Positions 25,305 to 34,736 of a stretch of DNA of 64,000 nt are shown in pieces. The notes beneath the pieces were generated by a model, which saw nothing but the letters and a program-made list of their open reading frames with translations, made no database searches and had not been told where the DNA came from. How positions within the stretch are numbered: position 1 is the first letter of the stretch; every line of letters starts with the position of its first letter. A program made the translations under genes and the position numbers. This stretch comes from Streptomyces sp. NBC_00190 (GTDB lineage: Bacteria > Actinomycetota > Actinomycetes > Streptomycetales > Streptomycetaceae): positions 5,456,001 through 5,520,000 of the forward strand of contig NZ_CP108131.1 in the NCBI RefSeq assembly GCF_036203305.1, written 5' to 3'.

Positions 25305-25523
25305 ATGCGCATTCGACGAATCCTCGCCGCAGTCTTCGCCACGGCAGCCCTCGCCGGACTCGGCCTCACAGGCGCCGCCACCGCCACCGCCACCGCCGGC
25401 AGCGTCACCCCGGCCAGCGTCACCCCGGGTGAGTGCACGGACAACGGCGGAACGATCGATCGGTCGACGCCCGTGCTCCCGACCTGCAGGGGCGGTATGT
25501 ACGACGGGCAGACGGTCGACTAA
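25305..25523 (+). CDS. Small secreted peptide with one cysteine pair
   Basis: The 72-residue product starts at ATG 25305 with AAAGG about 9 bases upstream. Residues 1-31 form a clear signal peptide (RRILAAVFATAALAGLGLTG ... ATA). The mature part, about 40 residues, is Thr/Gly-rich with two Cys (GECTDNGG and LPTCRGG) that could form one disulfide, and it ends MYDGQTVD. I do not recognise a function. A hairpin terminator 31 bases downstream supports a real transcription unit. It lies inside the foreign segment of the IS30 remnant and was probably carried in with the integrative element. Confidence 0.6.
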   Translation: MRIRRILAAVFATAALAGLGLTGAATATATAGSVTPASVTPGECTDNGGTIDRSTPVLPTCRGGMYDGQTVD

Positions 25524-25553
25524 ACCCCACTAGGCCCGTTGCGAAAGTGGATC

Positions 25554-25584
25554 GTCGCCCCGCAGCCACGCGTTGCGGGGCGAC
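25554..25584 (+). terminator. Hairpin after the small secreted peptide gene
   Basis: An 11-bp perfect stem (GTCGCCCCGCA with its complement) with a 9-base loop begins 31 bases after the peptide stop. Confidence 0.65.
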
Positions 25585-25744
25585 TCCCTCGCGAGCGTTC
25601 TCCCTCGGCTGACGGCTCAACGTACCTGGGAGGCGTGACGATCGCACACGAGCCAGATGAGGTCGGCGGGAGCGGCTTTGGGCTGGAGCTGCCATGGGGC
25701 GAGAGATTGGGGCCCGTACGCTGGTCGCGAATCGGGCAGTCTCC

Positions 25745-25884
25745 AGGGCAGCAGCCTGTCCGGCCACACCCGGGACCACCTCGACGCAGTCGCTGCCGAA
25801 CTCAACAGCCGCCCACGCAAGACGCTCGGCTGGGAAACCCCAGCCGAGCGCCTGTCTAAACTGCTCGCCACCACGCGTCGGTGA
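25745..25884 (+). pseudogene. IS30 transposase, C-terminal fragment
   Basis: About 46 codons encode the hallmark IS30 end: SLSGHTRDHLDAVAAEL followed by NSRPRKTLGWETPAERL and a stop just before the right terminal repeat. It is in a separate open frame from the N-terminal fragment, about 770 bases away, so the two cannot form one protein. Around 100-140 residues of the catalytic core are missing. Confidence 0.85.
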
Positions 25885-25948
25885 TCACGTGTTGCAACGA
25901 CCTCTGGAATTCGCCGTGCGCCGGGCCCTGCGCGTCACCTGCCGTGGA

Positions 25949-27331
<1,383 letters not shown>

Positions 27332-27541
27332 TGGCGGACTCCCTTGTCTGCTCGTGGGGTGGAGGGGGCGGGAGATGTGGATTGTTCGGATTTTGTCCGA
27401 CAGACGAGCTTAACGCGGTGAAATGAACGGCTCGTCTGCCGGAAAGGGACGGAGGGGGGTCACGCGGGTGTCACTCATGCTCCCGCACACACCGGCCTGT
27501 GCGGCCATGGGCCGCGTCCGCCCCGTCCTCGGCCATGAGAA

Positions 27542-27574
27542 GGGCCCGGCCTCTGCACCAGCGAGGCCGGGCCC
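27542..27574 (-). terminator. Terminator after glyA
   Basis: A 12-bp perfect stem (GGGCCCGGCCTC with its complement) with a 9-base loop begins 13 bases after the glyA stop; TTCTC follows on the minus strand. It would separate or attenuate transcription between glyA and sdaA. The rest of 27332-27586 holds nothing else recognised. Confidence 0.75.
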
Positions 27575-27586
27575 TCCCCGTGCCGA

Positions 27587-28843
27587 CTAGAGCGACGGGT
27601 ACAGCGGGAACTTCGCGGCGAGCGCCGAGACGCGCGCCTTGAGGCCCTCGGAGTCGTACGTCGGCTTCAGCGCCTGCGCGATGATCTCGGCGACCTCGGT
27701 GAAGGCCTCGGCGTCGAAACCGCGGGTGGCGAGCGCCGGCGTACCGATCCGCAGACCCGAGGTGACCATCGGGGGCCGCGGGTCGTTCGGGATGGCGTTG
27801 CGGTTGACCGTGATGCCGACCTCGTGGAGGCGGTCCTCGGCCTGCTGGCCGTCCAGCTCGGAGTTGCGCAGGTCGACCAGGACCAGGTGCACGTCGGTGC
27901 CGCCGGTGAGGACGTCCACGCCCACGGCCTTGACGTCGTCCTGGACCAGGCGGGCGGCGAGGATCTTCGCGCCCTCCAGGGTGCGCTCCTGGCGCTCCTT
28001 GAACTCGGGTGAGGCGGCGACCTTGAAGGAGACGGCCTTGGCCGCGATCACGTGCTCCAGCGGACCGCCCTGCTGACCCGGGAAGACCGCGGAGTTGATC
28101 TTCTTGGCCAGCTCCTGCGTCGACAGGATGACACCGCCGCGCGGACCGCCGAGGGTCTTGTGCGTGGTGGTGGTGACGACGTGGGCGTGCGGCACCGGGT
28201 TCGGGTGCAGACCCGCGGCGACCAGGCCCGCGAAGTGCGCCATGTCGACCATCAGGTACGCGCCGACCTCGTCCGCGATGCGGCGGAAGGCGGCGAAGTC
28301 CAGCTGGCGCGGGTAGGCGGACCAGCCCGCGACGATCAGCTGCGGCTTGGACTCCTTGGCGAGGCGCTCGACCTCGGCCATGTCGACCTCGCCGGTCTCG
28401 TCGACGTGGTACGGGACCACGTTGTAGAGCTTGCCGGAGAAGTTGATCTTCATGCCGTGGGTCAGGTGACCGCCGTGGGCCAGGTTCAGGCCCATGATCG
28501 TGTCGCCCGGCTTCAGCAGCGCGAACATCGCGGCTGCGTTCGCCTGCGCGCCCGAGTGGGGCTGCACGTTCGCGTGCTCGGCACCGAACAGCGCCTTGAT
28601 GCGGTCGATCGCGATCTGCTCGACCACGTCGACGTGCTCGCAGCCGCCGTAGTAGCGGCGGCCGGGGTAGCCCTCGGCGTACTTGTTGGTCAGGACCGAG
28701 CCCTGGGCCTCCATGACGGCGACCGGAGCGAAGTTCTCCGACGCGATCATTTCGAGGGTGGACTGCTGGCGCACGAGCTCGGCGTCGACGGCTGCGGCGA
28801 CGTCGGGGTCGAGCTCGTGGAGAGGGGTGTTCAGTACGGACAT
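27587..28843 (-). CDS. glyA: Serine hydroxymethyltransferase
   Basis: This PLP enzyme interconverts serine and glycine with tetrahydrofolate. At 418 residues it is full length. Hallmarks are [30 protein letters not shown], and the PLP lysine K229 in [19 protein letters not shown] precedes the ATG closely. It lies 15 bases after the gcvH stop in the gcvT-gcvH-glyA operon. It takes up the methylene-tetrahydrofolate made by glycine cleavage and yields serine. Confidence 0.97.
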   Translation of the reverse strand: MSVLNTPLHELDPDVAAAVDAELVRQQSTLEMIASENFAPVAVMEAQGSVLTNKYAEGYPGRRYYGGCEHVDVVEQIAIDRIKALFGAEHANVQPHSGAQANAAAMFALLKPGDTIMGLNLAHGGHLTHGMKINFSGKLYNVVPYHVDETGEVDMAEVERLAKESKPQLIVAGWSAYPRQLDFAAFRRIADEVGAYLMVDMAHFAGLVAAGLHPNPVPHAHVVTTTTHKTLGGPRGGVILSTQELAKKINSAVFPGQQGGPLEHVIAAKAVSFKVAASPEFKERQERTLEGAKILAARLVQDDVKAVGVDVLTGGTDVHLVLVDLRNSELDGQQAEDRLHEVGITVNRNAIPNDPRPPMVTSGLRIGTPALATRGFDAEAFTEVAEIIAQALKPTYDSEGLKARVSALAAKFPLYPSL

Positions 28844-28858
28844 CAGGATCCCCTGGGG

Positions 28859-29239
28859 TCAGTTACCGGCGGTGAGCTGGGTGTACTCCTCGGCGGAGAG
28901 CACGTCCTTGGGCTCCTCCGAGATGCGCACCTTGAACAGCCAGCCGCCCTCGAAGGGAGCGGAGTTCACCAGGGCCGGGTCGTCGACGACGTCCTGGTTG
29001 AACTCGACGATCTCGCCGGAGACGGGGGAGTACAGGTCGCTGACCGACTTCGTCGACTCCAGCTCGCCACAGGTCTCGCCCTCGGTGACGGTCTCGCCGA
29101 CCTCGGGGAGCTGGGCGTAGACGACGTCACCGAGCGCGTTGGCCGCGAACTCCGTGATGCCGACCGTCGAAACGCCGTCAACGGCGTCCGACAGCCACTC
29201 GTGCTCCTTGGTGTAACGCAGCTGCTGGGGGGTGCTCAT
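28859..29239 (-). CDS. gcvH: Glycine cleavage system H protein
   Basis: This lipoyl carrier protein shuttles the aminomethyl group between the P, T and L proteins. It has 126 residues with the lipoylated lysine K64 in [10 protein letters not shown] and the family start RYTKEHEWL. It is the second gene of the glycine operon, 111 bases after gcvT. The P protein gene is not in this window, so the complete complex requires a gene elsewhere. Confidence 0.97.
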   Translation of the reverse strand: MSTPQQLRYTKEHEWLSDAVDGVSTVGITEFAANALGDVVYAQLPEVGETVTEGETCGELESTKSVSDLYSPVSGEIVEFNQDVVDDPALVNSAPFEGGWLFKVRISEEPKDVLSAEEYTQLTAGN

Positions 29240-29350
29240 GACCTGATTCTCCTGGATGCGGGGGAGTGGATACGAACTGTGGTCTTGGGTACTGAGACGG
29301 CGCCGTACGGATGTCCGTACGACTGCCTGCGCGCCGGGTCGTGCGAAGTG

Positions 29351-30466
29351 TTACTTCTGCCGCTTGTAGAAGGGCAGGGCCACGACCTCGTACGGCTCAT
29401 GCGTACCGCGAATGTCGACGCCGACACCGGAGGTGCCGGGCGCGGCGTGCGCCGCGTCCACGTACGCCATCGCGATCGGCTTGCCGAGCGTCGGGGACGG
29501 GGCACCGGAGGTGACCTCGCCGATGACCTGTCCGTCGGCCACGACCGGGAAGCCGGCGCGCGGCACGCGGCGGCCCTCGGCGATCAGGCCGACCAGCTTG
29601 CGCGGCGGGTTCGTGGCGGCGCGCTCGGCGGCGGCCTCCAGCGCGGCGCGGCCGACGAAGTCCCCCTCCTTCTCGAACTTCACGACCCGGCCCAGCCCCG
29701 CGTCGAAGGGGGTGAGGGAGGTGGTCAGCTCGTGCCCGTACAGCGGCATGCCCGCCTCCAGGCGCAGCGTGTCGCGGCAGGACAGCCCGGCCGGGACCAG
29801 GCCGACGCCCTCGCCCGCCTTGGTCAGCGCCTGCCACAGCTCCACGGCGTGCTCGGGGGAGACGAACAGCTCGAAGCCGTCCTCGCCGGTGTAGCCCGTA
29901 CGCGCGATCAGCGCCGGCACCCCGGCCACGGTGCCCGGCAGGCCGGCGTAGTACTTCAGCCCGTCCAGGTCGGCGTCGGTGAGGGAGGCGAGGATGCCGG
30001 GGGACTCCGGGCCCTGCACCGCGATCAGCGCGTACGCGTCGCGGTCGTCGCGGACCTCGGTGTCGAAGCCGGCGGCGCGCTCGGTCAGGGCGTCGAGGAC
30101 GACCTGGGCGTTGGAGGCGTTGGCGACGACCATGTACTCGGTCTCGCCGAGGCGGTAGACGATCAGGTCGTCGACGATGCCGCCGTCTTCCTGGCAGATG
30201 TGCGTGTAGCGGGCGCGGCCGACGCCGACGGTGGAGATGTTGCCGACCAGCGCGTAGTCCAGGGCCTTGACGGCCTCCGGGCCGGTCAGGGTGATCTCGC
30301 CCATGTGGGACAGGTCGAAGAGACCGGCCTTGGTGCGTACGGCGTTGTGCTCGTCGCGCTCGCTCGCGTACCGCAGCGGCATGTCCCAGCCCGCGAAGTC
30401 GGTCATGGTCGCACCGAGGGAACGGTGCAGCGCATCGAGGGCGGTCAGACGGGGGGCAGTGCTCAT
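29351..30466 (-). CDS. gcvT: Aminomethyltransferase (glycine cleavage T protein)
   Basis: The enzyme releases ammonia from the aminomethyl-lipoyl H protein and loads methylene on tetrahydrofolate. The 371 residues have the expected pattern: MTDFAGWDMPLRY, FDLSHMGEI, TGYTGEDGFELF and CRDTLRLEAGMPLYG. ATG 30466 is chosen with GGGAG about 7 bases upstream; the frame continues to 30631 but that would be inside the glycine riboswitch. It is the first gene of the operon. Confidence 0.97.
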   Translation of the reverse strand: MSTAPRLTALDALHRSLGATMTDFAGWDMPLRYASERDEHNAVRTKAGLFDLSHMGEITLTGPEAVKALDYALVGNISTVGVGRARYTHICQEDGGIVDDLIVYRLGETEYMVVANASNAQVVLDALTERAAGFDTEVRDDRDAYALIAVQGPESPGILASLTDADLDGLKYYAGLPGTVAGVPALIARTGYTGEDGFELFVSPEHAVELWQALTKAGEGVGLVPAGLSCRDTLRLEAGMPLYGHELTTSLTPFDAGLGRVVKFEKEGDFVGRAALEAAAERAATNPPRKLVGLIAEGRRVPRAGFPVVADGQVIGEVTSGAPSPTLGKPIAMAYVDAAHAAPGTSGVGVDIRGTHEPYEVVALPFYKRQK

Positions 30467-30504
30467 GGGTGTGGCTCCCGAGTCCCAGGGCATGACATGA
30501 CGAG

Positions 30505-30725
30505 GAGGGTCCTCCCCATCTGTCATCGGAACCTGAGAGGTTCGCCGAGAGTTCCTGGTTGCCCGGGATCTTCGGCTTGCACCTTGGGTGGAGCTGTCGG
30601 ACAGCTCGCTTTTCAGATCTGCCTCATCCACGCGGTACGGGGCCTGAGAGATTCAAGGGAGGTTCTTGCTCCTTCGGCGCCCGCGCACGGCCTTGCGGCG
30701 TGCCGGGACTCTCCCGCGCGGATTC
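30505..30725 (-). ncRNA. Tandem glycine riboswitch upstream of gcvT
   Basis: Two aptamers follow each other on the minus strand. The first (about 30722-30631) has CGGGAGAGTCCCGG, CCGAAGGAGCAA and CTCTCAGGC. The second (about 30612-30508) has GCCGAAGATCC, CTCTCAGGTTCCGATGACAGA and GGGGAGG. A short linker separates them. Such tandem aptamers turn on glycine cleavage genes when glycine is abundant. The gcvT start is 40 bases downstream. Confidence 0.93.
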
Positions 30726-30913
30726 AAGCGGCCGGTATGCAGTTGGTCCAGATGGCGCACATCATTGCACGCCACCGCCGTGATCGGGGGTGGGGCCCCG
30801 AAAGTTCGTGCGGCACTCGAGCGGCCCGACCGGAACCGGGGCTGCCGGATTACCGTCTCTTTACACTCAGTGGGCAAGGGTCCTGGTGACCCGATTCGGG
30901 GGAGGCGATCACT

Positions 30914-31576
30914 GTGCGGAGATTCGTAGGTGTGGCGGCCGGGGCGACCGTCGACGCGGTGCCCGCGCAGCGGGGTGCGCGCGTGCGGAGCGGGCCGGCC
31001 GGTCCCGTCCGTGACCTCCGCGGCCCGGGGGTGCGCGGCCCGCAGCGCCTCGCCTTCGCCGCGGGCGACATCGTCGTGGTGTCCGGCCTGCCCGGCGGCG
31101 GCAAGAGCACGCTGATCAAGCGCGTGGCGGCCGGGGGCGGGGCCATCGACTCCCAGGACACCCGTGAGCGCTGGGAGCGGCGGATGCCGCGGACCCTGCC
31201 GTACGCGGTCTACCGGCCGCTGGTGCGCGGTGCCCACTACTGGGGCCTGTGGAGGGCCCTGCGCTCCGGCGCCTCGGTGATCGTCCACGACTGCGGAACG
31301 CAGAGCTGGGTACGGGGCCTGCTCGCGGCGGCCGCCCGCCGCCGGGGACGGGCGCTGCACCTGCTCCTGCTGGACAGCAGCCCCGCGGAGGCCCTGGCCG
31401 GGCAGACGGCGCGGGGGCGCCGCGTGTCGGCGTACGCCTTCGCCCGCCACCGGGGCGCGGTGACCCGCCTGCTGCGCGCCGCGGAGGCCGGCCACCCGCC
31501 CGCGGGCTGCGCCTCGGCGACCCTTCTGGACCGCGCGTCCGCCTCCGCGGTGACGAGGATCGTGTTCCACCCGTAA
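30914..31576 (+). CDS. P-loop NTPase (zeta-toxin/kinase-like)
   Basis: The 220-residue protein has a Walker A motif, VVSGLPGGGKSTLIKR (about residues 54-70), and a short insert IDSQDTRERWERRM typical of small P-loop kinases that phosphorylate a metabolite or nucleotide. A VIVHDCGTQSW Walker-B-like segment and an Arg-rich lid region (ARGRRVSAYAFARHR) follow. GTG 30914 has GGAGG 10 bases upstream. It is divergent from the glycine riboswitch operon. The substrate is unknown; a zeta-toxin function is not indicated because no antitoxin gene is adjacent. Confidence 0.78.
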   Translation: MRRFVGVAAGATVDAVPAQRGARVRSGPAGPVRDLRGPGVRGPQRLAFAAGDIVVVSGLPGGGKSTLIKRVAAGGGAIDSQDTRERWERRMPRTLPYAVYRPLVRGAHYWGLWRALRSGASVIVHDCGTQSWVRGLLAAAARRRGRALHLLLLDSSPAEALAGQTARGRRVSAYAFARHRGAVTRLLRAAEAGHPPAGCASATLLDRASASAVTRIVFHP

Positions 31577-31675
31577 CCGCCGGGTGCGGCGCGATCCGGC
31601 CCCGGCAGCGGCGCCGCACCCCGGGCCGATAACCTCGGCGACGACGATCCGCGGAACCAACGGAGGCACACGCAC

Positions 31676-32410
31676 ATGCAGGGCAGCGGCTGGCCGGAGA
31701 ATGAGCTGGAGCAGGTGCTCGGGGCGGCGCTCGGGCAGCCGGACGCGGGCGGGCGGATCCTGGAAGTGCTCGGGCGCAGCCAGGTGTGGGTGCCGCTGCC
31801 CGGCGGCGGCGGGCAGGACTCGGCCTCCCTGGACCTGCCCACGATGGACATCGGCGGGGCGGCGTACGTCCCGGTCTACAGCTCCGAGGCCCAGTTCCTC
31901 GCCTGCGTCGGCCCCGGCACGGACTTCGCGGTGGCCCCCGCCGTCGAGTTCGCCCGCGGCCTGCCCCCGCAGCTGGGCATCGCGCTCAACCCCGAGGGCG
32001 CCGTCGGCGTCCCCCTGCCCCCGCCCGCCGTCGCGGAGCTGTGCCGCACGGGCCGGACCCCGCTCGACGGCCCGTCCACCGGCGGCCGGGTGCGGCTCTA
32101 CGAGCCCGACTGGCAGGAGGACCCGGTGGACTTCCTGGCCGCCGCCGCCGAGGAGTTCCGCGCCACCGGCGTGGTCGCCGCCGCACACCGCTGCCTCGCC
32201 AGCGTCGAGGGCGGGGAGCCGCAGCTGTTCATCGGTGTCCGACTGGTGGGATGGGAGGCCGATATGCGAAACGCCCCGATGGAGGCCCTCGGCCGGGCCC
32301 TGACCCGCGTACCGGCGCCCTGGCCCGTGCAGTTGATCCTCCTCGACGCCGCCCAGGACCCGGTCACAGAGTGGATTCGTGAGCGCGTACGCCCCTTCTA
32401 CCTCCCATAG
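31676..32410 (+). CDS. sseB: SseB-family protein (enhanced serine sensitivity type), first copy
   Basis: The 244-residue cytoplasmic protein resembles SseB, whose overproduction makes E. coli sensitive to serine. Recognisable parts are the N-terminal helix NELEQVLGAALGQPDAGGRILEVL, the SLDLPTMDIGG/AYVPVYSSEAQF core and LGIALNPEGAVGVPLP. The molecular role of the family is unknown. It is 99 bases after the P-loop gene and 55 bases before a second SseB-like gene. Its closeness to the serine/glycine operon supports a role in serine metabolism or its toxicity. Confidence 0.8.
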   Translation: MQGSGWPENELEQVLGAALGQPDAGGRILEVLGRSQVWVPLPGGGGQDSASLDLPTMDIGGAAYVPVYSSEAQFLACVGPGTDFAVAPAVEFARGLPPQLGIALNPEGAVGVPLPPPAVAELCRTGRTPLDGPSTGGRVRLYEPDWQEDPVDFLAAAAEEFRATGVVAAAHRCLASVEGGEPQLFIGVRLVGWEADMRNAPMEALGRALTRVPAPWPVQLILLDAAQDPVTEWIRERVRPFYLP

Positions 32411-32465
32411 GGCCGCTTAAGCTGTTGGTACGCGTGGACGACGGGCGGACGAAGAGGGGTACCGG

Positions 32466-33206
32466 GTGAGTGCGTCAGGCACGGCCGCGGCCGGGCAGGT
32501 CGAGCACATGCTCCGCCAGGTGACTCCCGGGCGGTATGAGAGTTACGAGTCGCTTCTGCACGCCCTCGCCGAGGGCCGGCTGTGGATGCTCCTCTGGCAG
32601 GGACAGCCGGGCTCCCCGGACGCCCAGTACGGCGGCATGGAGGTCGAGAGCCTCGGGTACGCGCCCTGCGTGACCTCCCCGCAGGAACTGGCCGCCAGCG
32701 GCTGGAACCGGGGCTACGAGGTGGTCACCGGGCGGGACATCGCCCGCGCGCTCTATCCGGACCGCTGGGGCCTGTGGCTCAACCCGCACGCCCAGGGCGG
32801 CGGCCTCGGCATCCCCTGGGCCGACCTGCGCCGGATCGCGACCGGTCTGGACCGGATGCCGGCCGGGCCGTTGCGGCTGTCCGAGCCCGCCATCGAGCTC
32901 CCGCAGTTCTACGGGCTGCTGACCCAGCACGCGCACCGCACCCCGGCCGTCCGGTCGCTGCGCCGCGCGTGGGTGCAGCCCGCGCTCGGGTCCCCGTACC
33001 TCGCGATCGGGCTCGACCTGTACGACGCCTCCGCGCCCGCGCTGGAATCCGTACGGGAGATGATGCGCCAGTCGGTCGGCGTGGTCCCCGAGGGCGTCCC
33101 GGTGTGCACGGTCGCGCTGGCGGACGAGCACGACCCCGTCGCGATGTGGCTGCGCGCGCAGACCCGTCCCTTCTACGACCGCGAGGGCCAGGCGCCGCCC
33201 TACTGA
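32466..33206 (+). CDS. SseB-family protein, second copy
   Basis: The 246-residue protein is of the same architecture as its neighbour. An N-terminal helix (QVEHMLRQVTPGRYESYESLLHALAEG) precedes a core with GLWLNPHAQGGGLGIPWADL, the counterpart of the LNPEGAVGVPLP motif, and a C-terminal half with AIGLDLYD and REMMRQSVGVVPEGV. Both proteins end with a similar helix and PFY (RPFYLP and RPFYDREG), which supports a tandem duplication. GTG 32466 has GAGGGG 7 bases upstream. A hairpin follows 63 bases after the stop. Confidence 0.78.
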   Translation: MSASGTAAAGQVEHMLRQVTPGRYESYESLLHALAEGRLWMLLWQGQPGSPDAQYGGMEVESLGYAPCVTSPQELAASGWNRGYEVVTGRDIARALYPDRWGLWLNPHAQGGGLGIPWADLRRIATGLDRMPAGPLRLSEPAIELPQFYGLLTQHAHRTPAVRSLRRAWVQPALGSPYLAIGLDLYDASAPALESVREMMRQSVGVVPEGVPVCTVALADEHDPVAMWLRAQTRPFYDREGQAPPY

Positions 33207-33703
33207 CCGGCGCCGTCCGACCGCTCCCGTTCCGATCCCCAGACATCCGCATATCGAGACATCTGTGTCGAAGGCCGCACCGGACCCCATCGGTGCGGCC
33301 TTCGGCGTATCCGCCGACTCCACCCAAGAACCGTGCCTGAAATGGCAGTTGGGCCGGATGTCCGTTCCGCGCCGAAGGGGAGGTGTTTCACCGCTCAACA
33401 GGGCGCGCGGTTCGGATAACGGAAGGTGTAGACGCAGATCACGGTTGCGCATCACATCACCGGGAGGTCTGGCGGCCGCTTGAGCGCCCGATGAAGACTC
33501 CCCACCCAAGAGCCCGGTCAGTCCTTCGACACCCGGCTCGGCATGTGCACTTCGCTTGTTGTTCGGCACGGCAATTCCCGCAGTTCCTGCACTTCACACG
33601 CGTCCTGTGTGTCCCACGCACTCCAAGCGCCACTCCGCACCAACGCCGCCACAGCGGCGGGCATGGGCCGGCCACCCGTCGGCCGAGAGGGGTCCCCACC
33701 ACG
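33207..33703. other. Gene-free upstream region of the peptide transporter operon
   Basis: The first 100 bases hold the SseB terminator. The remaining 400 have no convincing gene. The open frame that continues upstream of the permease lacks codon bias and a ribosome site. The region 33400-33650 is less GC-rich and likely contains the operon promoter, but I could not pick a confident -35/-10 pair. Confidence 0.5.
33270..33303 (+). terminator. Terminator after the sseB pair
   Basis: A 13-bp perfect stem (GAAGGCCGCACCG with its complement) with an 8-base loop lies 63 bases after the second SseB-like gene. No T-run. Confidence 0.75.
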
Positions 33704-34696
33704 ATGACGGCACCACTGCATGACACGAGCGCGGAAACACCCGCACCTGTGTCCGTAGCCGACGTCCCAGCCAAGGCCATCGAAGGCCGCTCGCCCGGCC
33801 GCATCGCCTGGATGCGGCTCAAGCGCGACAAGATCGCGCTGACCGGCGGCGTGGTCGTGATCCTCCTGATCCTGGTGGCGGTCTTCGCGCCGCAGATCGT
33901 GAGCCTGCTGGGCCACCCGCCCAACGAGTTCCACGAGGACCTGATCGACCCGGACCTGGGCACGCCGCTCGGTTCCTTCGGCGGCATGAGCTCCGACTTC
34001 CTGATGGGCGTCGAACCCACCAACGGGCGCGACGTGTTCAGCCGGATCGTCTTCGGCGCCCGGATCTCGCTGGTCGTCGCCTTCCTGGCGGCCTTCGTTT
34101 CGGTCGTCATCGGCAGCCTGCTCGGCGCGCTCGCCGGGTTCCTCGGCGGCTGGGTCGACGGCCTCATCAGCCGCACGATGGACCTGCTGCTGGCCTTCCC
34201 GCAGCTGCTGTTCACCATCGCCCTGGTCTCCGTGGTCCCCAACTCCCTCTGGGGGTTTGAGGGTTCGGGTGTCCGCATGGGCGTACTGATCGTCGTCATC
34301 GGCTTCTTCGGATGGCCGTACATCGGCCGCATCGTCCGGGGCCAGACGATCTCCCTGCGGGAACGCGAGTACGTCGAGGCCGCGCGCAGTCTCGGGGCGG
34401 GCCGCGGCTACATCCTGATCAAGGAGCTGCTGCCCAACCTGGTCGCACCGATCCTCGTCTACGCGACGCTGATCATCCCGACCAACATCCTGACGGAAGC
34501 GGCCCTCAGCTTCCTCGGCGCCGGGGTCAAGCCGCCCACGGCCTCCTGGGGAAAGATGCTGTCCGACGCCGTCCCCATCTACCAGGACGACCCCATGTAC
34601 ATGGTGGTCCCCGGTATGACGATCTTCATCACCGTCCTGGCGTTCAACCTCTTCGGGGACGGGCTGCGTGACGCACTCGACCCCAAGGGCAACTGA
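33704..34696 (+). CDS. Peptide ABC transporter permease (DppC/OppC type)
   Basis: This is one of two membrane subunits of a peptide importer: 330 residues, six predicted helices, and the EAA-loop signature EAARSLGAGRGYILIKELLPN that contacts the ATPases. ATG 33704 is 12 bases after GAGAGGGG; the longer frame to 33383 lacks support. It has the extended N terminus and periplasmic-type loop of the DppC/OppC subfamily. It is the first gene of the operon. Confidence 0.9.
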   Translation: MTAPLHDTSAETPAPVSVADVPAKAIEGRSPGRIAWMRLKRDKIALTGGVVVILLILVAVFAPQIVSLLGHPPNEFHEDLIDPDLGTPLGSFGGMSSDFLMGVEPTNGRDVFSRIVFGARISLVVAFLAAFVSVVIGSLLGALAGFLGGWVDGLISRTMDLLLAFPQLLFTIALVSVVPNSLWGFEGSGVRMGVLIVVIGFFGWPYIGRIVRGQTISLREREYVEAARSLGAGRGYILIKELLPNLVAPILVYATLIIPTNILTEAALSFLGAGVKPPTASWGKMLSDAVPIYQDDPMYMVVPGMTIFITVLAFNLFGDGLRDALDPKGN

Positions 34697-34736
34697 ACCG
34701 CTGTATCGATTCACCCACCATGGAGGTTGGACAACC

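Larger units (their letters stand above)
24306..25902 (+). mobile_element. Remnant IS30-family insertion with foreign centre
   Basis: Inverted ends are visible: GGTCGTCGCAACAC at 24306-24319 and the complement of GGTCGTTGCAACAC at 25889-25902, 13 of 14 bases matching. Between them the transposase N-terminal part (24338-24977) and C-terminal end (25745-25884) remain. The catalytic core is replaced by about 0.8 kb carrying a tRNA-Gly fragment and a small gene. The element separates a DUF3558-like lipoprotein gene from sdaA. It cannot move by itself. Confidence 0.8.

Noticed and set aside
28052..30889. 945-codon plus-strand frame across glyA, gcvH and gcvT
   Set aside because: It is the complement of three real genes and the glycine riboswitch.
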